Positions 31,801 through 42,588 of a stretch of DNA of 64,000 nt are shown here, piece after piece (position 1 is the stretch's first letter; every line of letters starts with the position of its first letter). The DNA comes from Leishmania mexicana MHOM/GT/2001/U1103. Its lineage: Eukaryota; Euglenozoa; Kinetoplastea; Trypanosomatida; Trypanosomatidae. The notes under the pieces are model-generated. The model did no database searches. It was not told the DNA's origin and saw nothing but the letters and a program-made list of their open reading frames with translations. The position numbers were made by a program, and so were the translations under genes. The DNA lies in the NCBI RefSeq assembly GCF_000234665.1, contig NC_018334.1, positions 992,001 to 1,056,000 of the forward strand. The letters run 5' to 3'.

Positions 31801-31983
31801 GGGGGTGGGGCAGCGCGGCTTCGCTTTGAAACTCTCGAAGGTGCTGCGATCCGGCCTATGGGCAGTTTCGGCACTGTCCTTCTGAGACGGGGTTGTCTCC
31901 TCACCTGGGACGATGATGGTGATGATAGGGCGACGACGATGTGCCTTGAACGGCGCACTGATCATGCTCGACTGCCGCTCCAT
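28873..31983 (-). CDS. Hypothetical protein, Ser-rich, 1036 aa
   Basis: I do not recognise a family. The start is an ATG at 31983 and the stop a TGA. The first 30 residues include a basic-hydrophobic patch (KAHRRRPIITIIVPGEE) that could be a strand or docking segment. The remainder is dominated by Ser, Pro, Thr and Ala with many S-P sites and poly-Ser tracts, and is predicted disordered. One denser segment near residues 802-825 begins DTFSF and continues into a helix (EKRGSMVAKLRNMF). Its pattern resembles segments in the 383-aa and 768-aa proteins. A central acidic-hydrophobic stretch (LSSVVGDLSVVISDSDLAS, about residue 440) may also be ordered. No signal peptide or membrane helix is visible. 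The SIDER2 copy at 26487 lies in its 3' flank. Confidence 0.85.
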   Translation of the reverse strand: MERQSSMISAPFKAHRRRPIITIIVPGEETTPSQKDSAETAHRPDRSTFESFKAKPRCPTPDSNGAAHDGEHENGTPTGASARMPHPNGGNAMRTKNGVLHHSKPRNAAQTSAPQGDGAPALLPQSQTLRGAVSNRLGEMHLFPVSPSSTAASARRAGSRHEVHPVATASAPSHAPLLGATTAEDGTTLRLGAPVSGMSDSRRPVAANNSAFSSVPVLSSSDKVPPRMSRRIRSSSRLPLNPATAGGTTAGVSDNSRGNNRSAPMSAPPLMVSAGSTAQNIATTIGVHGTRSSLSSPQLPSAPPLQPTTMFNAAAQRQSFPSSYASMPSDATDSSRGDYQGISYSSPSRRLTMPQPRVPHEINLTRVPHPPVWRRPQQTQAASSRNEMRKAESTLQVDRLVSPIPSHAISERGSSDDCGSSSGNTEYSHLSSVVGDLSVVISDSDLASTVSLASAFAAGAPSPQRSESPLADLSNLLVPGVTVQRTAVPEEEPRVVSPPESALLDVSAAKGCRSSNGKEAEEHDADSTSSVDVADLPSTTDFPVLMEPPRFLAAASERQGPLKTVSSRPLDASSGSKSVDGIREEPSDASISNFGLLPNDDSTAPNVVISSSPTAKVAPASPLSPKLTHVQERACRTWGSTEPLPSPVDLNSLVLWKESEWSISPPLTFSSKHRANSSSRSGSTKGGSSGGSRAHDGEGGKGSATAHLEADSNGQETVMRPDTGASSCRHPSLFQKCKQNEDDAADATRDSTLPLRALRTANRGTASGPRAQVAQAASAVACLTAAEKERWSVTQSLSIDADTFSFSQLPQEKRGSMVAKLRNMFESSTEKHPRCSSSQAGSQIATPSPKDQSSPMRHASSVNGNNNSSSSAPKSSSRRKTEDASRKTPPSLWKEVGGSSQMPISPQCHKSPTATPPVANCNSPLLFLRSPTVATPEKGALPPLTSTVKSGRVSGTHPQSSHAGSDCTAAGNPATSPPRVRHAKVDLQREASSVKNSPGMLSCISTQASDPGFSLACFKVSNVSADTVNMFDRGDF

Positions 31984-34689
31984 CGCGGACTGCCTGCCGG
32001 CTTGCTTGTGTTGTGGAGGGTGCAGAGTGACACAGGGGTGTGTCTACGCGACTCTTCGAGCTCGAAGAAGTGCTGCACAGGCGTGGGATGAGGGTGAAAA
32101 ACGAATGGCACGCTGCACTTCGCTGATGCGTCTGCGAGCACCTTCGCGTATGCGTGTTGACTGAACCGAAAAAAAAGCGAGAGAAGGCAAAAGGCAACGC
32201 GGCTGCAACGTTGCGGGCTTCCGTGGCAGTGGAAGTAGGAACGGGCAGAGGGCGGCAACGGAGAGGGGCCGATGTCAAACAGCGCCAGCCCCGTCGACAA
32301 TGAAAAAAAAAAGAAACACCCAACAGGGAAAGGGGCGTGCGCTGGCAAAAGTGAGATGTCGTCCAGCGGAAGAAGGCAGGGGAGACCCAATACGAAAGAA
32401 TAGCGAAGAGCAGCAACACCGTATGCACGCCTCCCTTCCGCAAACGACCCACAAGGCGCGCACAAGGGAGTTTTGGCTGTAAGAAGCAGAGAAGCGCGGG
32501 GAGAGGCGAGTGGGTCACAGGACGGGGTGGGGGCAAGGACTCCCTGGAGGAGGGGACAACAACAGCAGCAAAAGAACGCCAGTGAGGAGAGAGTGAACGG
32601 CAGAGCGTAAAAAAAAAAGCAGCGTAGTAGATCACACTCTCAGGAGGAGCCCAGCACAGCACGACCGGAGAGAGACAGCGAAAAGACGAAGCACGTGAAA
32701 TCAATGGATGCCTGCACAAGAACAACGCAGGCACGCACGCACCCACGCACACACAGAGAGAAGAGAAAGGGGAGGGAGGGAGAAGGACAGGAGAGGGATG
32801 TGGAGGGAAGGGACGAGTACAAAGTGGAGTGCGCACACAGGAAAAAAAAGAAAAGGTAGAAAATAAGAAAAGAGCGTCCTTGATGTAGGTTGATTAGGAA
32901 TCGTACCACCTGCTCGCGTAGCGGACGCACACGAGAGCGAAGGCACAGGGGAAGAGGGATATATATATATGTATATATGTGCAAGCAATGCCGGAGCTGC
33001 AGCGGATTCGCGCTCGTGCGCGCCTTCCTGCTTCTTGCTAGGGACCAGAGAGCTGAAAAGTAGCGCAGATAGAAGTAAGGGAATGCACCTTCCCACCAAG
33101 GAGAGAGAGAACGCGCCGGACGACGTTGGCGTGATGGCGGTGGGAGTGGGAGGGAGGGAGGGGGGGGGGCGAAACGCTACCGAAGGAGCCGACAAAGATG
33201 GACGAACGACGACAAGAAACAAACAGGGAGGAAACACACGAAAGCGCCGTCGCGCGGGCAAGCAACGAAGTCGAAGAGTAGCACCAACAGTGCGGGCACG
33301 GGATTTTGGTGACGATGGTGTGATGGGGCAGGGGGTCTGGCAGGGAAATCTACACGAGAAGAAAGACACACGCGGTTGACGAGGCCAAGGAAACGAACAG
33401 AGAGAGACACAATGTATGGTGGTGCCTCGTGTAGCAGCAGCGGAGGTAGGGCTGCTGCCAAAACACGTACTAGCCCCTCAAACAAGGAAGGAACGGGACT
33501 AGTCTGTCTGTGTGTGGAGGGAGGGGCTCTCCGTCTATGCCCCGCGCTACAGTGTGATGCCTTGCGTAAGAAGCGGATCAATGATATCAAGAGGATGGGC
33601 ACAAGGAGAGAGGGATCCAATGAAAGAAAAGGAGCGCCTAATCAGGATTCACACACCCTCCGCAAGGCACAATGTAGAGGGCCGGAAGTTCTCCACGGTT
33701 CCCTTCGTTTGCCAGGACACCTTATCGCGGCGTCGTCGGGTACCTTTGGGATGGATGAAGGGTGACCGGTAAGAGAAAAAGAAAAGGTGTGACTCTTCGG
33801 TGTGCCATACAGATAGAATATAGGCGGGGCGCAGTATACACATACTGGCGCACCGATTGGCGGATTCAGCGGGTTTCGATGCGCGGCAGTAAGGCGCGAC
33901 ATGCAGAAAAATGGTGCAGGAAGTCAAGAGGCAGAGCAGACCGAGAAAGATGGTTAAAGATGGCGAGACAAGCGCCATCGGGGCATGCGGAGAGAAGGGC
34001 AGAGGCTTGGCGGGTGAAGGATGATGTCGTCCTCTTTCTCGATCAGCGAGTTTGAGCACAGACACTCTGTGGGAAGTCGGGGTCCTGTTTCGATTACCAT
34101 GAATCGGCCAACAAGCGTGCTGAGGTGGCGGTGTCCGCTTAGCCGGTTATTTCGCCGCTCAGCCCGGACGGGAAAGAAACTCGCAAAGCGCTGAGCATGC
34201 CGATGTCGATTCGGATATTTGGCAACAGCGAGAGAGGTGTGGGAGGCACGAAGGGCACCGTTCCACCAAAGGCGAAAAAAAAAAACATTGAGGGAGAATG
34301 ACACCCACGTGCGTGTGGAACTCTATTCGCCGGCCTAACCACCACTCAGGCGTGCACGTGAATTTCGGCAGCCACAAGTCTGATATCATGTCGTACTGTA
34401 ACGCGGTTAGCTTTCCACACACGCGCGTACCCACTTGGCATCCGCGTGGATCGCACATGGATCACCTTCTTGTTTTTCTTCGGCGCCGGCATTCGATTTC
34501 CTCCTTGGCGCGAAAGCGTTGCGCGAGTTTGTCGAAAGCATGAAAAACACGAAAAGAGGATGACATCACCATCGACGCGAAGAACGGAAAACTCAGCGGA
34601 AATAGAGAAAGAAACGGAGTTATCCTCCATCACCTGATGGGTGGGTGGGTGGGTGGGACAGGTGGGCGCATACGCGACACGCCGTCTGC
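31984..34689. other. Spacer between PGFS and the 1036-aa gene
   Basis: Positions 31984-33400 are A/G-rich on the plus strand with A-runs and an AT patch at 32960-32980, giving several splice-acceptor candidates for the 1036-aa gene. Positions 33500-34640 are complex sequence without simple repeats, forming the PGFS 3' flank. Short ATG-opened minus frames occur there (86 aa from 33902, 109 aa from 33978, 100 aa from 34458), one with a hydrophobic start. They overlap one another in different frames and show no domain, so I do not call them. Confidence 0.5.
34639..34657 (+). repeat. GGGT repeat, predicted G-quadruplex
   Basis: Five GGG runs separated by single T bases, immediately followed by ACAGGTGGG. 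This is a textbook four-tract G-quadruplex sequence on the plus strand, which is the template strand for PGFS. It starts about 30 bp past the PGFS stop codon, so the mRNA carries the C-rich complement. Confidence 0.8.
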
Positions 34690-35544
34690 CTAGAACTGTG
34701 CATCATCGGGGTCGGGGCCGTAGCGTGAGTTCGTGTTGAGAGCATCGATACTCATCACGTCCTCGGCACTGAGCTCAAAGTCGAAGATATTCGCGTTCTC
34801 CTCGATACGCTCCTTGTGGACAGACTTGGGGATCGTGATGAGGTTCTTCTGGATGTTCCAGCGGAGGATTACCTGCGCGGCCGTCTTCTTGTACTTTTCA
34901 CCGATCGCGGCGAGGATCGGATTGGAGAGCAGCTTGCCCTGCCCTAGTGGCGACCAAGCCTCAACTTTGATTTGCTTGGCGTCGCAGAAGGCCCGCAGCT
35001 CGGCCTGATTGTTTAGCGGGTGAAGCTCCACCTGGTTCACCATTGGCGTCACAGTGCACATTGCAAGCACGTCCTCCAGATGGTGGATCTGAAAGTTCGA
35101 CACCCCAATCGCCCGCACCTTCTTCTCCTTGTAGAGATGCTCGAAGGCGCGCCATGAGTCCAGGTACTTCTTGCCCTCCTTCAACAAAATCTCCTTCCCG
35201 CGCGGCCAGTGGATGAGGTAGAGATCAATGTAGTCGACGCCGAGCTTCTGTCGACTCTCCTCGAAGGCCGCGAGCGTGCTCTCGTAGCCCTGCTCCGTGT
35301 TCCACAGCTTCGTCGTGATGAACACATCCTCGCGCGGCACACCAGAGGCACGCAGCCCTGCGCCGACGCTCTCCTCGTTCTTGTAGATGGCTGCCGTGTC
35401 GATGTGGCGGTAGCCGGCACACAGCGCCCACTTGACGGCGTTCTCGGTTGCCTCGCCGGCTGGGGATTGCCACACGCCGAGGCCGAACTGCGGCATCTCG
35501 ACGCCGTTGCTCAGCGTCACCGTCGTCTTACCAACGCCAGCCAT
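34690..35544 (-). CDS. PGFS: Prostaglandin F2-alpha synthase (aldo-keto reductase)
   Basis: A 284-aa aldo-keto reductase that I recognise as the kinetoplastid enzyme reducing prostaglandin H2 to F2-alpha with NADPH; it also acts on model carbonyls and is cytosolic. The catalytic tetrad is complete: Asp49 and Tyr54 in [11 protein letters not shown], Lys79 in ITTKLWN and His112 in LIHWPRG. The NADPH-binding end has [13 protein letters not shown] (residues 238-250). The chain ends in the usual DPDDAQF region. The ATG at 35544 gives the family's N-terminus ([14 protein letters not shown]); the longer frame starts with GTG. Length is normal for the family. The sense 5' flank has a pyrimidine tract at about 35695-35740, with an AG at 35635-35636. 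Confidence 0.97.
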   Translation of the reverse strand: MAGVGKTTVTLSNGVEMPQFGLGVWQSPAGEATENAVKWALCAGYRHIDTAAIYKNEESVGAGLRASGVPREDVFITTKLWNTEQGYESTLAAFEESRQKLGVDYIDLYLIHWPRGKEILLKEGKKYLDSWRAFEHLYKEKKVRAIGVSNFQIHHLEDVLAMCTVTPMVNQVELHPLNNQAELRAFCDAKQIKVEAWSPLGQGKLLSNPILAAIGEKYKKTAAQVILRWNIQKNLITIPKSVHKERIEENANIFDFELSAEDVMSIDALNTNSRYGPDPDDAQF

Positions 35545-38500
35545 TTTGTGAGAGCGGCAGTGAGTGATGTGGGAAACGGGAGAGCGAGAGACAAAGTTGA
35601 AGCGACACGTGTACGTGGTGATCGTGTGAATGCGCTGTGCATCCCAGATTCCGTGATGCACGTGCGCCGTGCGAAGATATGTGTGTGCGTGCGTGTTTAT
35701 GTGCGAGACAGGGAGACAGGAGAAGGGAGGAGCAGTGGAGAACAGGCGGTAACGAGTAGAGCGTGTCTAGCGCTGAAGGTGGACCATCCAGAATAGAAGG
35801 CGGGTGGTTGTGGCAGCAGGTGATACACCATTGGACGTTCGTGTAACCTATTTTACCAGGAAGGTGGTGAGGGTGCTGAGCAGAAGCTGACAAAGCTCCC
35901 TGAAAAGCAGCACACGTTGTGCCTCCTTGCGGCACGCGCTCTCTTCACCCGACTACACAAATGTCCCCCTCCCAGCCCCCACACCACCGCTACTGCCACG
36001 GACTCTTTTTAACGTCGCTCGGAGGATCACTGTTCTTGTCCAGCCTACAGGGCGGGACCTACATACCGACACAAGCGAGCATCGACATGACGTACACACA
36101 CACACACACGTGCACACAGGAGGAACAACCAGGAGAAAAAAAGAAAACATGCCCATACATGCACGCCTTTGTTCCTCCGTCCATGCATGGGCGCAGAGCG
36201 TAGGCGTGGGAGGGAGGGAGCGCACAGAGACGAGTCAGGGCTTTCGCGCCCGCAGGAGACGTATAGCCGGATAATTCGATACGGAGGGTGTGCGCGACTG
36301 TGCCGCTTATCAAGAGCCGTACAACTCACGCTGCTCGTCAGGAGCTATATGCATAGTTGCCTGTGTAGTGCTCACAAGAGTGCTGCCCCCCCCCTCACCC
36401 GTCCTTCCGGGACTTTCCGGACTCACCTCGCGGAGATGTGAAGGGGGCATTCGATGAGCGCCACCGAATCTAAACAAAAAAAAACGGACAATCGTAGCAA
36501 AAAAACAACAACAACAAAAAAGGGACTGAAGGTGAATAAAAGGAAGATCAGAGCAACACACACACACACATTACGGCTGGGCAAAGCGCATTGCGAGGCG
36601 CACCAACAACAAGGGCACCACGCGCGTGGTACCAGCTACCGATGCGTTCCGTTGGCTCTGGCTGCTGCAGTATGGAGAAGCACAACAAAAGAGAGCACCG
36701 CGAAGGAGAAACGCACAACAACAACAGCAAAAAAAAGTGAAAAAAGAAAAACCTCGAAGACACCGAGCAGGAGAACATGTACTCGTTTCGAGCCGCCCAC
36801 AGATCGTCGCGGACGGGCTGTGGGACAGGGGGAGGAGGAGGGAGAGAGGAGGGGGTTGACGCAGAGGAGGCAGTAGGGGTGGGGGGAAATTGACGGACGT
36901 CAGCCGCCACGGCCCCATGCACGCCTTCACGTCAATATACTGCAACACGTGCAGTACCGTGTGCCCCCTCCCCCCACAAAAACGAAACACACAAAAAATA
37001 ACGCCTGGAGGCACTCACCGTCACTGCAGCAGCAACACAGGAAGACACAACAGGCAGGCGAGCAGAACCAAAGTCAGAGCACACGGGGGGGGAGTGGATG
37101 GGGGGAGGAGAGGCGGAGAAGGTGCAACGAAGAGTGCGCCTCGCCTCCACTCACCACAGCACATGAACACGGCAACACAGAGACAAACACGCAAGCAGAT
37201 GAGACATCCATTCAGAACCCGAACAGGACCAGGGAGCGACGCACCATCCTGCAAAGAAGAGAGGCAGGTAGCCGACCTCGCCCCAACGGTGGGAAGCAAC
37301 GCGGCCAAACGAAAGAAAACCGCATAAAAGAGCGGCCAGCGCGGGTGCATCGATGCGCGTGGGCAGACACATCCGCACGACACGACACACATGTAGACGA
37401 CAAAGAAAGTATTCTCGCAGGGTCACAGCTCTCATGAGACACTGTGCAGACTCGCACCAAGAAAGAGCGCGCAGAAAAGGGGAGGGGAGGGGGGAGGGGG
37501 GAGGGGGCAACGACAAGCAGACAAACAGCAACGAATATGAGGGAGGTGGGCACCGCCACGCGAGCACAGCTTGCCACGCGAGGAGACGCGGCCACCTAAA
37601 ATGAGAACAAGTGAAGTTACAAGGGTGAAGCTAGAAAACCACCCGAGGAGCCAAAATACATGCTGGCTGAGGAAAAAGAGCGGCGTTGATTGGCTTCGGC
37701 AAGTGCGAAGGGAGAAAGGATTCGACAGTCGTGGGGAGGGGAGGAGGGGGGAGAGGGGTACATGCCACTCGCTCCGTTCAACGATGTAAACAGGCCGTCA
37801 GGTTAGGGTCCCCCCGCAGTTGTGCTGACGGCCCAGCACCATGTCTCGAAACCGCAGTAACACCGACTTGCGCGGAAGAATCAAGTCCGAAGCACACACA
37901 GCGGGAGAGAGCGGAGTCAACACGGAGAGGCTGCAGAGAGCAACGTGAGGGGTGGCAGCAAACAGGAGCGAACGAAAGAGAAAAAAAAACCAACAAAAAA
38001 TTCGGATGATGAACACCGGCAACGAGAGATGCGACAGAAAGGACAGGAAAACACGCATGGGCCAATTTCCAGTGGCGCACAAGGGAAAAGAAATAGACCG
38101 AGCCATATAGTCGTCAAGAAACAAGCTCGATGACATCGATGCAGCCGGACCAAGAGGACGGCCGGTCAGGCGGCAAGCTCACCCACCGTCACTCATGAGT
38201 GTTTGCCGCAAAGCGTTGAGGCCTTGTAAGCGTGTGCTCAACAAAGGCAACCACAGCTGAGCGGCGCACTGCACATTGGCTCACGTGTGTATGTGTGGAC
38301 GACTCGCCGTAGCTGTCGTCTCGGCATGTGCTTGGTGACTACATCACATACACACACAGCACAACACAGCACAGCACAGGCCTGCACAGAGTGGGGGACA
38401 GGGTGGGTTGGCGAGATGGAGAGAAAAAGGGACATGTAAACAAATATGACACGATTTCCCAGCCAGGGACATGCACATAAGGCTGCCGCCGACGCATCAC

Positions 38501-40062
38501 TTGATGATGTGGGCGCCATAGTGGGGGGGGGCAGGTTCCAGCACCGAAAACGAGAAAAAGAAAATAACCTGCACATAGATGGAGAGAGGGGGGAGCAAGC
38601 AGAGAAGGGGCAAACACAAGCGAAAAGGGAACAGAGTAGAGAAGCATGACAGCCGCACCACGAGTGCAGAACAACACCGGGAGACGTTGCCATCATACCC
38701 CCACTAACAACGCAAAAGGCGGATTCGAGAAGAAAGGGCGTGGGGGAAGGGTGCCGTATGGACTGGCACATTCTCTTCCGAGTACATATCTATAATACCC
38801 TGTCTGTGATGTGAGAGACTGAACAGCGGGTGGTGGGAGTAGTAGTAGTAGTGGTGGTGGTGGGGGGGGCACGCAAAGGAGGAGGGTCTGCGGTGCATCA
38901 GTGAGGAGGAGGGGCCATAAGAGGGAGGGAGAGGGAGAGGGAGAGCCGATTGACGGAGTGGCTCAGATATCAATGCACGAGAGGCAAGACAACGAATATA
39001 TACACACACACGTGTATGTATGCATGACGTAGGCATACGCGACGTGGGCAAAACACACAATGATTCGAGCCGAGCGTGTAGGCCACGAGGGAGACGAACA
39101 AGTTCTGCAGGCGCAGAGGTGCAAACATAGCGAGACGGAAGAGGAAAGGTGGAAAGCAAAAAAAAAATGCACAAGTGAGAACAAGTTTTGCATCATGCTT
39201 TTTCGGTGCCTATATCGCTCGGACTGCGCGAGGGCGGCGGTGGGTAGTGGCCGAGGCAAAACAGCACCGCAGATAGACGGCCTGATATCCTCCGCTGCGC
39301 TGGTCTCTTCTCTGCGGGGCGGCAGATGGGTCGCAGAAGCGGGTCCCATCAACTCCAGATTAGGGCTGCGAGAACGACGGACAAGGCAGGAAAAAAGAAA
39401 CAGAAGGTAGCGAAGGGCAACAAGGGCAACAAAACTGTATACATCATGTCAGGCCGTGATGGACGGACAAGGCGCGGGGAGGGTGTGTGTGTATAGAAGA
39501 GAGCACAACACACACACACACACACACAAAACGGCTGTGACAACGTTTCCCTGCGCTCTGGCCTCACCGTTAGAGCGCGACGATGGCGCCCGAGAGAAGG
39601 CGGCGGCGGCGGGGGGGGGGGAGGTAGGAGAGCGGTATGCGTGAGCCTTACCAGCAGTGGAGCCACGCCCCCTTTTTGGTTACCTTCTTAAAAAAAACCC
39701 CACCGTCTCTCTGGATGGTCGTCGCCTTTTCTCTTCGGCGTGCTCTTACGGCATCATCCCCATCCCACCGGCAGCACCGGCGCGGGCAGCCGGTGACATG
39801 AGCTGCCGTGGACGTTGACGGGGCCTAGAGGAGTGGCCAGAATCCACTGCACTGAGCGAAAACAACAACAAAGAACAATGTGGTGCAGAAGGCCGAAGCA
39901 CACAGAAGGACGTGGGAGGGAAAAGGCGGATGCGGTGGCGATGCCGCGCCGCGGTGGTGAGAAAACATGTGCGACTCAGCTGTAGGCCTCTTTTGTCTTT
40001 GCTATCCTCGGCACCCCCTGTGTTCAAGCAACTGATGGCAAGGGAGAAGAGCGGCTCGCCCG
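35545..40062. other. Intergenic spacer, 4.5 kb
   Basis: A long spacer with CA runs (36093-36110, 36555-36570, 39509-39529), A-runs (36476-36486, 37979-37988), GTA/GTG triplet repeats at 38838-38863, G-runs at 38523-38530 and 39609-39620, and GA-rich blocks at 36830-36880, 37480-37510 and 38920-38945. Near 39746-39860 a pyrimidine tract with AG is followed by a 17-codon ATG-opened frame. No other gene is supported. Confidence 0.6.
39746..39799 (-). other. Short ORF (17 codons) after a splice-like tract
   Basis: In the sense direction a T/G/C-rich tract at 39850-39875 ends in an AG. About 50 bases later an ATG opens MSPAARAGAAGGMGMMP and a TAA. The Gly-Met tail resembles chaperonin C-termini, but 17 residues cannot prove relationship. 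It could be a micro-ORF, the remnant of a larger gene's end, or chance. Confidence 0.2.
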
Positions 40063-42588
40063 CTAGAGGGGCAAGCGCTTCCAGACAGGTGACTTCACGA
40101 AAATGATTTCGGCCTCAGGGTCAAGGCCTAGCAGTTCGTGCACCGCCACAGTTTTCACCGTCTGCCGGAACATCGGGGGTGAGGATCTGCAGACCGCCGG
40201 AACGATACCTGGGGCGGGGCTTGTGTATGCGCCACAGCTCATATTAGTGGATGGTGATGTGAAGTCGGCTAGCTGCGCGTGCCAGACACTCTCGTTTTGC
40301 GGCGATGGTGAGAGACTTAGGGGTTGATAAATGCCACGGCTGTGCAGATAGGCGGCCGCCTGTGCACCGTGCCCGGCGCACAAACCTCGATAGCTGCCCG
40401 GCGGCATCATGTTCGCTCGCAGTGGCCCGTAATAGTGAACGGAAACGGGCCGCCTGCAGTCTGTGACTGCGGGGCTCACCCTGTGGTGCACGTTGCTGCT
40501 GCCTCTGCAGGCACCACTTCTGGACGGCAGCGAAGGAGAGATGCGCAGAGTAGGTCGTTCTTCCTGCACGGCCACCTCTTTGTCCACCTCTTCGGAGTGG
40601 GAGGGTTTCTCCATGCCCGACAGAATACGTTGCAAGGCAGTCTGCCGTGACGGCGGGGTTGAGCTGCCCTCGCTGTCTCCCTCCGCGTCCGCGTCCTCAT
40701 CGCTGTTCGTGTCGTTCCGCACCGCCACCTCGTCCCTGTGTGAGTCGACGTCGCTGCGATGCGCCGTCTTACCGCGACCTTTACGCTTTGATGTGCTGGT
40801 GGGTGAAAGGCTCTGTCGACGCTCGACGTCTTCGTCGTCGCTGTCGCTGTCGCTGCCTCCGCGAGTGCCGCCCCTTTTACCGCACGGCCGGCTCTTGCCT
40901 GTCTTCATCATCCACCCGGGGGCATTCATCGTACGTTTACGTTCGAGCGTGCCGCACTGGCCCGGGGGCGTGCTGGATGACGTCCGATAATCGTGGTCTT
41001 TGGCGTCGACGCCCCCATCGTCCGACGAGGAGCTCAGCACCACGGCGGCACCATCAAGCAGGCAGCCGTACAAAGAGCTGACGTTGCCATGACGCCGTGC
41101 CGGTCTCTCCTCAGCACCTGCCCCGCCGCCATTCGGATCGCTTGCAGAGAGAGGCAGGAGCCCCGTTGAGGAGTGAAAGGAGGTCGGATAGCGGCAACCC
41201 GTGCCACGCCGAGCAGCGGCACCCGTCCCGTGTCTCCCAGGCACGAGCGAGCTCTCGTCGTCGTCGCCATCCTTGTCGGTCCCGTACATGGATTTCCACA
41301 CGACCGATCCCTTGTCGAAGCCGTTTGTGGTGCTGCAGACGGTGGCGTAGGGACTCATGCTCATGGGCGCCCGGAAGAGTGACTGTGACGGTGACCGAGA
41401 GGTAGTCGAGAAGAAGGCAGACGACAGCGTTCGAAGGGAGGCCGCGTCGACAGCTCGAGAGGTTCGCTGCGTAGGGAGAGGCGAGACGTCGTCTGCGTGG
41501 CTGTCATTGAACCCTGTGATGCTGTCACTGCAGAGCTTCAAGAAGCCTTCCCGCTTGCTACTTGTGGCGGCAACATCGCCGTTCGCTACGCCGGATCGAC
41601 TTCGCAGCTGTCGCGAAGCATTGCAGCTGCCCACCGTGCGCTGGTGATGATCACTGGGTGGCCCCATGAGGAATGGGGGATAGAAGTTTTCGGGGTTGAG
41701 ATCCGATGGTGCCGTGCGCGCCACCTTGCGCCGCGGCTGGACCTGATATGGCGCACTGAGCAGGAGAGAGGAGGAGTCACTGCATGCCATGGGGTACTGT
41801 GAGTAACAGCGGACCGTGCTGGGGTTCGCACTGCTACCTTTCGGCCGCTTTGGGGCAGCCTTGGGGCTGGTGCCCCATAGGAACGCCTTCTGCGACTGCA
41901 GTGCCCAGCTGCCACTCATATCCATATACTCTCGAAGAGTCCCGTCAATCGTGTGCGGCACGGCGTTACTGCTGCTGTTGGCATTAAGCGAGTTACGACG
42001 GAGCTCACTGGAGGGGCGGTTGAGAGGAAAGCCTGCCCGATGAATCGCCGGTGGCGCTTCGCTGCTGACGCTCCAGTCTGGTAAGAAGTATTCGCCGTCG
42101 CTCGCCTGGGATCGCTCTGGAACCACAAACGGACTGGCACCGATAGGCTCGAATAACGGGCTTGTCGAGCTCGGAGCGTCCTCATCGTTTTTGGTGGGCG
42201 CATCCTGTGGCCGTGACCCTCGTAGCACAATGGCCACTTTTCCGCTTTCACGACGGGGCGGCGACGATTTTGTGTGAGGATCCCGTTTGCCCGAATTTTG
42301 ATTCGGGCCTTGTCGAGCCTTCCCGCATGCAGTGTTCGCCTTTGTGGTGGCCTTGGCTTCGACAGCGAGTCGACTCGATTTCGACGAGCTGCGCTTCTTC
42401 AGTTGCGGACTTCTCGGCTTGCTATTCTTGCTTCGCTTTGGCGGCATCTCTTCTCTGCTGTGTAGCGCGACAGACGTAGTGCCAAAGTAGGGCGGCGCGG
42501 ACTCCTCTTTTGAGTGTTTCCGCTGTGCCTTCATGGTGTCTTCTACGAACAATAGAAAACGAGTTACTCCACGGATCCGACCACGCAT
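40063..42588 (-). CDS. Hypothetical protein, basic and Ser-rich, 841 aa
   Basis: I do not recognise a family. Two starts are possible: the first ATG at 42588 (841 aa) or the ATG at 42534 (823 aa, beginning KAQRKHSKEES). Between them lies a hydrophobic run, RGVTRFLLFVEDT. The first 120 residues are Lys/Arg/Ser-rich (PKRSKNSKPRSPQLKKRSSS), suggesting nucleic-acid binding or nuclear location. The middle is disordered, with Asp/Ser and Glu blocks (DSDSDDEDVERRQS). NVSSLYGC near the centre is close to segments in the 344-aa and 768-aa proteins. The C-terminal 30 residues (HELLGLDPEAEIIFVKSPVW) look ordered and may be a conserved binding tail. No membrane helix is visible beyond the alternative N-terminal run. 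Confidence 0.8.
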   Translation of the reverse strand: MRGRIRGVTRFLLFVEDTMKAQRKHSKEESAPPYFGTTSVALHSREEMPPKRSKNSKPRSPQLKKRSSSKSSRLAVEAKATTKANTACGKARQGPNQNSGKRDPHTKSSPPRRESGKVAIVLRGSRPQDAPTKNDEDAPSSTSPLFEPIGASPFVVPERSQASDGEYFLPDWSVSSEAPPAIHRAGFPLNRPSSELRRNSLNANSSSNAVPHTIDGTLREYMDMSGSWALQSQKAFLWGTSPKAAPKRPKGSSANPSTVRCYSQYPMACSDSSSLLLSAPYQVQPRRKVARTAPSDLNPENFYPPFLMGPPSDHHQRTVGSCNASRQLRSRSGVANGDVAATSSKREGFLKLCSDSITGFNDSHADDVSPLPTQRTSRAVDAASLRTLSSAFFSTTSRSPSQSLFRAPMSMSPYATVCSTTNGFDKGSVVWKSMYGTDKDGDDDESSLVPGRHGTGAAARRGTGCRYPTSFHSSTGLLPLSASDPNGGGAGAEERPARRHGNVSSLYGCLLDGAAVVLSSSSDDGGVDAKDHDYRTSSSTPPGQCGTLERKRTMNAPGWMMKTGKSRPCGKRGGTRGGSDSDSDDEDVERRQSLSPTSTSKRKGRGKTAHRSDVDSHRDEVAVRNDTNSDEDADAEGDSEGSSTPPSRQTALQRILSGMEKPSHSEEVDKEVAVQEERPTLRISPSLPSRSGACRGSSNVHHRVSPAVTDCRRPVSVHYYGPLRANMMPPGSYRGLCAGHGAQAAAYLHSRGIYQPLSLSPSPQNESVWHAQLADFTSPSTNMSCGAYTSPAPGIVPAVCRSSPPMFRQTVKTVAVHELLGLDPEAEIIFVKSPVWKRLPL

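Noticed and set aside
33649..33978. 109-aa ATG-opened frame with a hydrophobic start, downstream of PGFS
   Set aside because: It competes with another ATG-opened frame over the same bases, has no clear splice signal of its own and no recognisable domain.
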